From the NCBI GenBank assembly GCA_037131655.1, contig JBAXQP010000001.1:1-34584 (forward strand): DNA of 34,584 bases, read 5' to 3'. Below, piece by piece: positions 21,785-29,029 of the stretch; the first letter of the stretch is position 1, and every line of letters starts with the position of its first letter. The position numbers and the translations under genes are program-made. Below the pieces are notes generated by a model. The model was not told the DNA's origin, ran no database searches, and saw only the letters and a program-made list of their open reading frames with translations. The DNA comes from a bacterium (GTDB taxonomy: Bacteria > Armatimonadota > Fimbriimonadia > Fimbriimonadales > JBAXQP01).

Positions 21785-22570
21785 ATGAACTTATCACAGT
21801 GGATTTTAGCAGTCGGGCTGGCGTTTCTAATTGTTGCGCCAGCCTTCTTATTAAGATGGTTGACATTCGGCGGAGCGATGGCAGCCTTTTGTATCGGCGC
21901 GGCTGTTTTTGGGGCAGGTGGATGGAGAGCTTCTGTTCCTCTATTGCTCTTCTTTTTAAGTTCAAATGCACTTGGCCGGGTCGGTCGAAACCGCAAGCGA
22001 GAGATTCAAGAAGACTTTGCAGAAGAGAACAGGGATTGGGCGCAGGTGTTGGCGAATGGGGCTGTCGGAACGCTCTGCTGCCTGTGGGCATATTATGACT
22101 ATAATCCCCATGCTTTAGGCGCCTTCATTGGAGCTTTTGCTGCAGCCAATGCCGATACTTGGGCAACGGAAATCGGCATATTAGTCGGACGTAACCCGTT
22201 CAATATCGCTACCGGTCAACCGGCTGAACCGGGTGTATCCGGCGCAGTCACTTTTCAGGGTTGGGGCGCTGCAATAGCGGGAGGAATTGTTGTGGGCATG
22301 AGCGGATTGCTGTGGCACTCATGGGCGGCGCCGTTTAAATTCGGTCTCATAGGTTGGGCAGCAAGCCTTGTTGATAGTCTTTTAGGAGCGACACTTCAAG
22401 CCAGATACTTCTGTTCTATCTGTGGAAAGACTCTGGAGAAGTCAACCTGTTGCGGCCAATGCTCGATAAAGGTAAGCGGCTTAAAATGGATGACCAACGA
22501 TACAGTGAACCTATTTTGCACTCTAACCGGAGCCATTCTCGGACTATTTGTTCCAATAACAATCGGTTGA
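21785..22570 (+). CDS. DUF92 family integral membrane protein (VTE6-like)
   Basis: A 261-residue polytopic membrane protein. Family motifs are NALGRVGRNRKREIQEDFAE with a charged loop, the AAANADTWATEIGILVGRNP motif, PGVSGAVTFQGWGAAIAGG, and AASLVDSLLGATLQARYFC. DUF92 includes plant VTE6, a phytyl-phosphate kinase, and bacterial members are often placed near isoprenoid or lipid functions; the substrate here is unknown. Four or five cysteines near the C-terminus (CSICGK ... CCGQC) form a possible metal-binding loop. The ribosome site is weak (AAGAG). Its stop lies one base from the stop of the convergent gene at 22572. Confidence 0.87.
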   Translation: MNLSQWILAVGLAFLIVAPAFLLRWLTFGGAMAAFCIGAAVFGAGGWRASVPLLLFFLSSNALGRVGRNRKREIQEDFAEENRDWAQVLANGAVGTLCCLWAYYDYNPHALGAFIGAFAAANADTWATEIGILVGRNPFNIATGQPAEPGVSGAVTFQGWGAAIAGGIVVGMSGLLWHSWAAPFKFGLIGWAASLVDSLLGATLQARYFCSICGKTLEKSTCCGQCSIKVSGLKWMTNDTVNLFCTLTGAILGLFVPITIG

Positions 22571-22571
22571 A

Positions 22572-23186
22572 CTATTTAGCCGGTTTGATTAGCTTGGCAG
22601 GATTATTGGGCTTAGGAGATGGTGTTGGCATCGCTGTCGGCTTCGGATTTGCAGGAAGTGTCGGGCTAACTCCAGTTGGATTCACGGGGTTCTTTTCAAC
22701 TAAGGGTGGAACATAGATACTTCCGCTGGCATCAGTCCATTCCTTCTTGTCCAAACCTTCTATTTTATAGATCCCGCGACCGTTGAATTGGCACATACCA
22801 ATACCATTAAAAGTCCCTTTGGTTTTTGCGCCGAGGTACATTATCTTTTTGAATTCGCCGCCAATGATTTTAACGGTGCCTTTGCCGTAATAACCGACTC
22901 GTTCAACAGCCTTGCCGGCTTGTGTTACTGTTTTTGGCCCATATTCAAGCTTAAGCGTTGGGGGTATGACAATTTTTTGAGCCTTTAAGCCAACTAAAAA
23001 GAGCGCACCATTCATTTCAAATGTGGCGTCACCCATTCCGTTGATCTCAAACGATCCATCACCATCGAAAGTTACTTTTGATGGTTTGATCGGCTGATCT
23101 TCCCGTAATGACTTCCATTCAAATTTCCCTTGCGCAAAGGCAAGTCCACAGCAAACAAGGCAGAGTACAACTGGACGGAAACGCAT
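22572..23186 (-). CDS. Secreted protein of unknown function with Pro-rich tail, 204 aa
   Basis: Function not recognised. The start at 23186 gives a clear signal peptide (MRFRPVVLCLVCCGLAFAQG), with AGGGGTG about 8 nt upstream; the longer in-frame version adds a non-signal-like extension. The mature part has short glycine-rich beta repeats (DGDGSFEINGMGDATFEMNG, and later GTFNGIGMCQFNGRGIYKIE), suggesting a beta-solenoid or barrel-like fold. The last 35 residues are Pro/Lys-rich (NPKPTAMPTPSPKPNNPAKL), a possible cell-wall or linker tail. It follows the sugar nucleotidyltransferase gene by 69 nt on the same strand and could be the last gene of that operon. Its 3' end converges with DUF92 with a single base between stops. 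Confidence 0.72.
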   Translation of the reverse strand: MRFRPVVLCLVCCGLAFAQGKFEWKSLREDQPIKPSKVTFDGDGSFEINGMGDATFEMNGALFLVGLKAQKIVIPPTLKLEYGPKTVTQAGKAVERVGYYGKGTVKIIGGEFKKIMYLGAKTKGTFNGIGMCQFNGRGIYKIEGLDKKEWTDASGSIYVPPLVEKNPVNPTGVSPTLPANPKPTAMPTPSPKPNNPAKLIKPAK

Positions 23187-23255
23187 AACACTAACACCCC
23201 TACGCAAAATAATACCTGTGTGCGCGCCATTAATGATAATAATCAAGCTAAAAGA

Positions 23256-24314
23256 CTAAATCGCGCCTTTTTCTACTTGGCCGCGGCTGGGGTCGACGAT
23301 AACTCCGTTGAAGATGGCGGCATTGGATTTGACGTGGCAATCCTTGCCGATGATGCAGCGTTCGATGTAAGTATTGCGTTGAACCCGAGCGCCTTTCCAC
23401 ATCAGGCTGCTCATAACAGTTGCGCCCTCCTCGACGACGCAATTATCGCCGAGAACGCTTCCTTCGAGCACCTTCGCGCCAGGTTCAATCACGCAATTAT
23501 TGCCGATCACTACGGGGTATCCGATGTTTTCGGGTTTCGTGCGAATATCAGTGTTTTCGCCAATCCAAACATACTTATGATGCTGCTTAAAGGGGAACTT
23601 CAGATCGACCTTACCTTCCATCGCATCGGTCTGTGTTTTGCGATAGATGTTTAGATCGCCAACGTCCTTCCAATAAGCGCTGGTGAGGAAGCCATAAAAT
23701 GGACGCTTCTGTTCTAATAATAAGGGGAGTAGATTTTTTCCTAAGCCATAACTTACACCACGAGGGATGAGGTCGAATACCGTTGGGTCGAAGACATAGA
23801 CCCCCGTGTTGGCGGTGTTGGAGAAGATAACTTCACCCTTGGGCTTTTCGAGGAATCGAGTGATCTTGCCTCTCTCATTTTGAAGCGCAATACCATATTC
23901 GGAAGGGTCGTCCACCAAAGACAGCGCGATGGTCGCGATGGCTTTTTTCTCTTTGTGAAATCGAATCAGGCGGGATAGGTCTAAATCAGTAAGAGCATCG
24001 CCGCCAATCACTAAGAAAGTGTCATTAAAGAACTTATCAACGCGTTTAATGCTACCGGCGTCACCCCAAAGCTGATCTTCTTTGGAGTATGTGATTTTAA
24101 CGCCCCACTTCTTGCCATCTCCGAAGTGTTCCTCAATCTGATCGGCGAAGTAATGCAGGTTCACCATGATATTGTGGAACCCGTGTTGCTTCAGAAGCTC
24201 GATCGTATGCTCCATAACGGGCTTATTGACGATTGGAACCATCGGTTTGGGGACATTGCGAGTAAGTGGATCCAGCCTCGATCCAACCCCAGCCGCTAAA
24301 ATCATTGCTTTCAT
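23256..24314 (-). CDS. NDP-sugar pyrophosphorylase with left-handed beta-helix domain
   Basis: A 352-aa sugar-1-phosphate nucleotidyltransferase, most like mannose-1-phosphate guanylyltransferase. The N-terminal catalytic domain has the signature LAAGVGSRLDPLTRNVPKPM (G-x-G-x-R ... KPM) and VIGGDALTDLDLSRL with the metal-binding Asp. The C-terminal part holds hexapeptide-repeat turns (VVIGNNCVIEPGAKVLEGSV, LGDNCVVEEGATV), the left-handed beta-helix of the GlmU/GMPP architecture. The start at 24314 overlaps the upstream TAA by one base (TAATG), so translation is coupled to the aminotransferase; the longer ORF from 24347 lies inside that gene. Base and sugar specificity cannot be read from the sequence. 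Confidence 0.88.
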   Translation of the reverse strand: MKAMILAAGVGSRLDPLTRNVPKPMVPIVNKPVMEHTIELLKQHGFHNIMVNLHYFADQIEEHFGDGKKWGVKITYSKEDQLWGDAGSIKRVDKFFNDTFLVIGGDALTDLDLSRLIRFHKEKKAIATIALSLVDDPSEYGIALQNERGKITRFLEKPKGEVIFSNTANTGVYVFDPTVFDLIPRGVSYGLGKNLLPLLLEQKRPFYGFLTSAYWKDVGDLNIYRKTQTDAMEGKVDLKFPFKQHHKYVWIGENTDIRTKPENIGYPVVIGNNCVIEPGAKVLEGSVLGDNCVVEEGATVMSSLMWKGARVQRNTYIERCIIGKDCHVKSNAAIFNGVIVDPSRGQVEKGAI

Positions 24315-25432
24315 TAAATTGAAACTCGTTCCTGAGTGAACTGGCATACGAGCTCGGAAGCGAATTCTATCTGCTCTGCACTCAGATGTTGATGAATTGG
24401 CAAGGAAATGACTTCTGCTGCCGCTCTTTCCGCCTCGGGGAAATCATTTTCAGAATACCCCAGGAATTCATAGGCATTTTGGGTATGGATGCACAACGGA
24501 TAATAAATGGCGCTGTCAACTCCCCGTTCCTTGAGGAATTCTTTTAAATTATCGCGCCTTGGGTGTCGGATAGTAAATTGGTGATAGGTGTGCAGGTTAT
24601 GGTCGTGGACTTCAGGAAGCACAACGTCAACTCCGCTGAGAGCTTTCATATAGATGCTGGCATTACGTCTCCGCTGCTCAGTCCATTCTGGCAGGTGGCG
24701 AAGCTTGCTTCGAAGGATAGCCGCTTGAATCTCATCCAATCGGCTGGTATAGCCAATGTGGCGATAGATATAGCCGCCACCGTTCATACCATGCACTCTC
24801 AAGCTGCGTACGATATGATCGATTTCCGGGTCATCCGTCAATACCATTCCCGCATCGCCCGCCGCGCCTAAATTTTTAGTCGGGAAGAAACTTAATGTTG
24901 CGGCATCGCCCCATTTGGCCATCGGTTGACCATTATGCTCTGAGCCGATTGCTTGAGCGCCATCGCCTAAGACTTTCAAGCCATACTTCTTGGCGATTTC
25001 ACAAATCTCGGTCATATCCGCGCATTGACCATAGAGATGGACGGGAAGAATAGCCTTGGTTTTATCGGTGATTGCAGCTTCAATGAGATTGACATCGAGG
25101 TTGAAAGTAACCGGGTCTATGTCAACGAACACAGGTTTGGCATGGATCTGAACGAGCACTTCGACGGTGGCGACAAAAGTGAATGGGGTTGTGATAACTT
25201 CATCCCCCTCGCCAATCCCCATCGCTCCAAGCGCCAGTTTTAGGGCATCCGTACCTGAAGCTACACCGATCCCGTAATGCGTACCCTCCAAAGAGGCGAT
25301 TTCTTCTTCGAGCATAGAACAGTTTTCGCCATGAATATAGCGTCCACTTTCTAACACAGATAATACTGCGTCATCAACCTCATGCTTAATCGCATGATAT
25401 TGGCTTTGTAAATCCACCAAAGTTACACGCAT
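24314..25432 (-). CDS. DegT/DnrJ/EryC1/StrS-family PLP-dependent aminotransferase
   Basis: A 372-aa sugar aminotransferase that usually adds an amino group to a keto nucleotide sugar (for example in viosamine, bacillosamine or perosamine synthesis). Motifs are VASGTDALKLALGAMGIGEG, the TTPFTFVATVEVL region, PVHLYGQCADM, GDGAQAIGSEHNG (PLP-binding D157) and the Schiff-base lysine K186 in SFFPTKNLGAAGDAGM. The C-terminal YHQFTIRHPRRDNLKEFLKE and GVDSAIYYPLCIH are typical. GGAG lies 8 nt before the ATG. It stands between two nucleotidyltransferase genes, so a modified amino sugar for a surface glycan is the likely product. Confidence 0.93.
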   Translation of the reverse strand: MRVTLVDLQSQYHAIKHEVDDAVLSVLESGRYIHGENCSMLEEEIASLEGTHYGIGVASGTDALKLALGAMGIGEGDEVITTPFTFVATVEVLVQIHAKPVFVDIDPVTFNLDVNLIEAAITDKTKAILPVHLYGQCADMTEICEIAKKYGLKVLGDGAQAIGSEHNGQPMAKWGDAATLSFFPTKNLGAAGDAGMVLTDDPEIDHIVRSLRVHGMNGGGYIYRHIGYTSRLDEIQAAILRSKLRHLPEWTEQRRRNASIYMKALSGVDVVLPEVHDHNLHTYHQFTIRHPRRDNLKEFLKERGVDSAIYYPLCIHTQNAYEFLGYSENDFPEAERAAAEVISLPIHQHLSAEQIEFASELVCQFTQERVSI

Positions 25433-25457
25433 AGTTGTTCTCCAATTTTCCTAGAGG

Positions 25458-26555
25458 TTATAGAATCGAATCGCCCAGACTACTCCATGGCCCGATAATT
25501 CCTTCAGCTCCAAGTACGACTTCCGTCGCCTTTACATAATCTTCTATTCTGCAATTTTGATCGATTACACATCTTGTTAGACGGCAATTTTCTCCTACTG
25601 TGTCGCGTTCCATAAGAATGCATCCGTCTAAGATCGATCCGGCGCCGATTCGGCAGCCTATTCCAATCGTTGTTTGGCCGGTTACTACGACGTTCTCACC
25701 GATAACACAACCAACCCCGATATGGCATCCCGGATCGATGCGAGCGCTATCTGCAATCTGAGCATCGATTCCGATCCATCGCTTATCCTGACACTCACCG
25801 CTTATAAGCGAGGTTAACTTAAGCTCTTCCGTGAGCAAAGCTTTTGTTGCTTTTAATAACTGTGACGGGCGGCCTATGTCAATCCAATAGCCGCCGCATT
25901 CATATCCGAAAACACTGCCGCCTGACTTGAGCAGACCAGGGTAGAATTCGCGCTCAATCGAACACTTACGCAAAGGGATGCGCTCAACGATTTCAGGCTC
26001 TATGATATATAAGCCTGCATTAATCAGGTCCGAACCTTCAGCCTTATCGCCGCGCTCGGCCGCTAATTTTTGCTCTTTGGTTGGTTCGATAAACGCTTCA
26101 ACTTGCCCTTTAGCATTTAAGGGAACCACTCCAAACGGATGGGGTCGGTTCACTCGGTAAAGCGTCAATGTCACTTCCGCCTGCACACTGTCGTGATAGT
26201 CCAATATGGCGCTCAGGTCGAAATCGTGCAGCGTATCGCCGTTAAATACAATACAACGCTTCGGCGGCATTCCGTCAACCGCATATCTTATTGCGCCGGC
26301 GGTATCCATGGGTTCGGGCTCAACACGATAGCTCATGCTAATCCCAAATCGACTGCCATCGCCAAAGTGCTCTACGATTTGTTCTGCTAAATAATTGGTG
26401 GCGAACACTATCTCCGAGATACCGGCTTTACGTAAAATCCCTACCTGGTACTCAAGGAGAGGTCGATTAGCGACGGGTATTAGAGGCTTTGGCCGGCTCA
26501 AGCTGAGCGGCCGCATTCGCGTTCCAAAGCCACCGGCGATAATAACTGCTCGCAT
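25458..26555 (-). CDS. NDP-sugar pyrophosphorylase (mannose-1-phosphate guanylyltransferase-like), second copy
   Basis: A 365-aa paralogue of the protein at 23256-24314. The signature is MRAVIIAGGFGTRMRPLSLS followed by RPKPLIPVANRPLL, which is closer to the GMPP consensus than the other copy. FNGDTLHDFDLSAILDYHDS carries the metal-binding Asp, and LINAGLYIIEPEIVERIPL and GGYWIDIGRPSQLLKA are family stretches. The C-terminal third is a left-handed beta-helix (HIGVGCVIGENVVVTGQTTI, GIGCRIGAGSILDGCIL). The ribosome site is poor (TTGAG). It is the first gene of the operon, 25 nt upstream of the aminotransferase, and has an extended -10 promoter upstream. Confidence 0.9.
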   Translation of the reverse strand: MRAVIIAGGFGTRMRPLSLSRPKPLIPVANRPLLEYQVGILRKAGISEIVFATNYLAEQIVEHFGDGSRFGISMSYRVEPEPMDTAGAIRYAVDGMPPKRCIVFNGDTLHDFDLSAILDYHDSVQAEVTLTLYRVNRPHPFGVVPLNAKGQVEAFIEPTKEQKLAAERGDKAEGSDLINAGLYIIEPEIVERIPLRKCSIEREFYPGLLKSGGSVFGYECGGYWIDIGRPSQLLKATKALLTEELKLTSLISGECQDKRWIGIDAQIADSARIDPGCHIGVGCVIGENVVVTGQTTIGIGCRIGAGSILDGCILMERDTVGENCRLTRCVIDQNCRIEDYVKATEVVLGAEGIIGPWSSLGDSIL

Positions 26556-26623
26556 ATTTCAACTCAAAGCGCTCATTTCTCCCGTCACGTGAAGAAGAGG
26601 CGAATTTACTTTCTAACTTAAGA

Positions 26624-26632
26624 ATTATAGCA
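26624..26632 (-). promoter_or_regulatory. Extended -10 promoter of the sugar-nucleotide operon
   Basis: Minus-strand TGCTATAAT is a perfect extended -10 (TGnTATAAT); no good -35 is seen. It would give a leader of about 60 nt before the ATG at 26555. Confidence 0.65.
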
Positions 26633-26762
26633 TACTAACTTACTACCCACCGGCCAGAGTCAAAGCTAACACGCGTAAAATAGGTCTTTAGTCCTATACC
26701 CCGCCTGCTTTGTTAGGTTCGAGGAGAAAGTCGAAAGAAAGAAAGACGAAAGGCAGAGTCGG

Positions 26763-26799
26763 TATTCCCCCCTTTCCAAGGGGGTGTACAAAGGGGTCT
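26763..26799 (-). repeat. Dispersed palindromic repeat, copy 2
   Basis: Inverted copy of the element at 17690-17726: both share GACCCCTTTGTA, two variable bases, then CCCCCTTGGAAA and a G run. It lies in the 351-bp gap between the nucleotidyltransferase and GT4 genes. The rest of that gap holds the promoter above, a small stem ATAGG / CCTAT (about 26684-26701) and a purine-rich AAAGAAAG stretch near 26735; I see no gene there. Confidence 0.8.
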
Positions 26800-26906
26800 C
26801 TCCGGAAAGCTAATTAGTAAATAAACCTGTCTAATCCTGAGTAGGCCTCAGGGCAGTATCGAAGGGCGGTTAGGGTTCGTAAGCAGTTAGACCTGGAGGA
26901 ATGTGT

Positions 26907-27998
26907 TTAGTCTTTTACCATCTTCCGGTAAATGGCTTCGGTTTCTTCTATCATCCGGGGGACGTTGAAGCGGGAGCGGACCCATTCTCGGCCGGCTTCG
27001 CCCATGGCTTTGGATCGAGAGGGATCGCTTAGAAGGGAATTGATGGCATCGGCTAATTCGTCGGGTTCCTGCTCGATAAAAAGACCGGTGAGATTGTTTT
27101 GAATGACCTCAGGGAGGCCGCCGACACGAGTAGCGATGACGGGTTTGCCTCGGCCCATTGCTTCAATCACAACAAGACCGAATGTCTCGATTTTCGAAGG
27201 GAGGATCATGATATCCATCGCATCCATTAGGCGCGAGACATCCGAACGGTTTCCGGTTAGCGTAACGGCTTTCCTGATCCCTAGGTCATCAATTGCTTTC
27301 TCTAAAAGGGGTGAGAAATTCGGCTCGACACGGCCGACGAACATAAAATGCGTGTCTTTGTGTTTGGCAAGTACCTTGGGGATGGCTTGGACAGCTAGAA
27401 GGTGTCCTTTATCAGAAGCAACACGACCGACCAACCCAATTATCCGATAATTTTCCGCAATACCAAATTCTTCGAATACCCCAACCTTTGAACACTGTGT
27501 ATTACTATCTGCAAATTCAGTCCCATGATAGACGACATCGATTGCATTGGCAGGCACTTTATTGGAGATAAGATTTTCTTTAACGAATTCAGAAACAGCA
27601 ATCAAGCGTCCGCCGGTTTTTGGGATGAGGTTGAATGCGACATCGTGATTGATGACATGGACGCTGGCGACGATGGGTATGCGTCGAAGGGTGGCCGTGA
27701 TCCCTCCATGCCAGGCGCCGCGGGTAAGATGTGTGTGGATTATATCAAACTTGCTTCGCTTCAACCGACGAAGTAGTTTTAGATGCGTAAAGAAAGAGCC
27801 TCCCTTACGCATGGGCATTTCCCAACAGGGAGTATTTTGATTGCGGAGCGCTTCAGGAAGCCATCCCCCCGGGGGGCATACAACAGTGACTTCATGGCCT
27901 TTTTGTTGAAATTGGCGCGCAAGTAATGCTACTTGATGCTCCGCTCCCGAAGGGACGGAACTCGAAATCACTTGCACGATTCGCAGCTTATCACCCAT
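26907..27998 (-). CDS. Glycosyltransferase family 4 (group 1)
   Basis: A 363-aa GT-B retaining glycosyltransferase that builds a surface polysaccharide or glycolipid. The N-terminal domain starts LRIVQVISSSVPSGAEHQVA with the S-G-A-E acceptor loop. The C-terminal domain begins near 185 with IIGLVGRVASDKGHLLAVQA (GR-x-x-x-x-KG). The E-x7-E catalytic/donor motif is E271-TFGLVVI-E279, followed by AMGRGKPVIATRVGGLPEVI. The length is typical. The ATG at 27998 has an AAAGAG site. It is a separate unit from the nucleotidyltransferase operon (351 bp away) but on the same strand, and 43 nt after the methyltransferase gene, so it could be cotranscribed with that. Confidence 0.92.
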   Translation of the reverse strand: MGDKLRIVQVISSSVPSGAEHQVALLARQFQQKGHEVTVVCPPGGWLPEALRNQNTPCWEMPMRKGGSFFTHLKLLRRLKRSKFDIIHTHLTRGAWHGGITATLRRIPIVASVHVINHDVAFNLIPKTGGRLIAVSEFVKENLISNKVPANAIDVVYHGTEFADSNTQCSKVGVFEEFGIAENYRIIGLVGRVASDKGHLLAVQAIPKVLAKHKDTHFMFVGRVEPNFSPLLEKAIDDLGIRKAVTLTGNRSDVSRLMDAMDIMILPSKIETFGLVVIEAMGRGKPVIATRVGGLPEVIQNNLTGLFIEQEPDELADAINSLLSDPSRSKAMGEAGREWVRSRFNVPRMIEETEAIYRKMVKD

Positions 27999-28041
27999 CG
28001 TTTTACTCTTTGTCTACAAATAATTGCGAAAGCAGCGCCCA

Positions 28042-28914
28042 TCAGGGCGTTTCTTTGCGAAACACGAGAATGCTCTGATGAATGACACTCGGAATAAACG
28101 TGTAGCGGTAGCCATAGACGTGCAACTGCTTTGATACATCATACCAGATAAGATTTGCCTTTGGCGTCCAGCCATCTTGTGTAATCACATTAGCCAATTC
28201 AGCCGGCAGGAGGTGGTAAACGCCATTCTGATACATCTCGCCAACAAACACGGCCATATACCCATTCAACTTTAGCTTCGTTTGGCAAACCGCGAAAATT
28301 TCACGCATCTGGGCAAGCCATTCGTCCTTTGATTGAACAGGTTGATTATTAAATCGACTAAGCTTCTTTCGCAGTTTGTCAGGTTCAACCTCTTGTCCGT
28401 AACGTTTATATTGGCCAGTTGAGCGTTTGGCGGTATCCATGTTCCAATAAGGTACATCGGTTAGGATGAAGTCGAACTCACCTTCAATCTCAGGCAGAAC
28501 TTTGAGGCAATCACCTTGACAGGTTTGCTGCGGCGTCAACCCTTCAAGCTCACAGACTTTTTGATACACTTCAACCCATCGCGGCTCTATTTCTATCCCG
28601 ACGGCCGATCGCTCGGAAATAGTTGCTCCTAAGAGAGTGCCGCCGACGCCCATCATTGGGTCGAGAACCCTGTCTCCTGCCTTGGTAAAGGTGCGAATAA
28701 GTTCGGCGCATAATTCGGGCGGCTTTTGACCGCCGTGTTGATTGCGCAATTTATGTTGGAAGCTTGAGGGGTAGGCTTTTGCTATTACTGAACGGCTCGA
28801 GAACGTCCATTCACGGCCTGTGAGGTCATTAAGTCGGTTGCCCTCAGAATAAAAGCCGCGGCTGTTACCCTCCGAATCAAATAATTCTATCGTTTCATGC
28901 TTTTTTTTCAACAT
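28042..28914 (-). CDS. DNA methyltransferase-like protein with variant catalytic motif D-V-P-Y
   Basis: A 290-aa SAM-dependent methylase resembling N4-cytosine/N6-adenine DNA methyltransferases. The order is motif X-like HGGQKPPEL (60-68), motif I RVLDPMMGVGGTLLGA (82-97), an acidic SAM loop GIEIEPRWVEVY (106-117), motif IV TDVPYWNMD (152-160) and then a C-terminal region that may hold target recognition. The X-I-IV order differs from the beta-class enzyme at 2574-3518. The usual (N/D/S)PP(Y/F/W) reads DVPY here, a substitution at the first proline, so activity or the target (DNA, RNA or protein) is uncertain. The start ATG lacks a clear ribosome site and is followed at once by a run of eight A on the coding strand. 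No restriction gene is nearby. Confidence 0.78.
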   Translation of the reverse strand: MLKKKHETIELFDSEGNSRGFYSEGNRLNDLTGREWTFSSRSVIAKAYPSSFQHKLRNQHGGQKPPELCAELIRTFTKAGDRVLDPMMGVGGTLLGATISERSAVGIEIEPRWVEVYQKVCELEGLTPQQTCQGDCLKVLPEIEGEFDFILTDVPYWNMDTAKRSTGQYKRYGQEVEPDKLRKKLSRFNNQPVQSKDEWLAQMREIFAVCQTKLKLNGYMAVFVGEMYQNGVYHLLPAELANVITQDGWTPKANLIWYDVSKQLHVYGYRYTFIPSVIHQSILVFRKETP

Positions 28915-29029
28915 TGGTGTAGGATTATGTTACGGGTTTCTAGAACGTTTTGCAATAGATGCCAATGTTATTCATTGACAGATCGTTGGCATCGAAGCTT
29001 AACGACAGCAAAAAGTAATGGAGGCTAAG

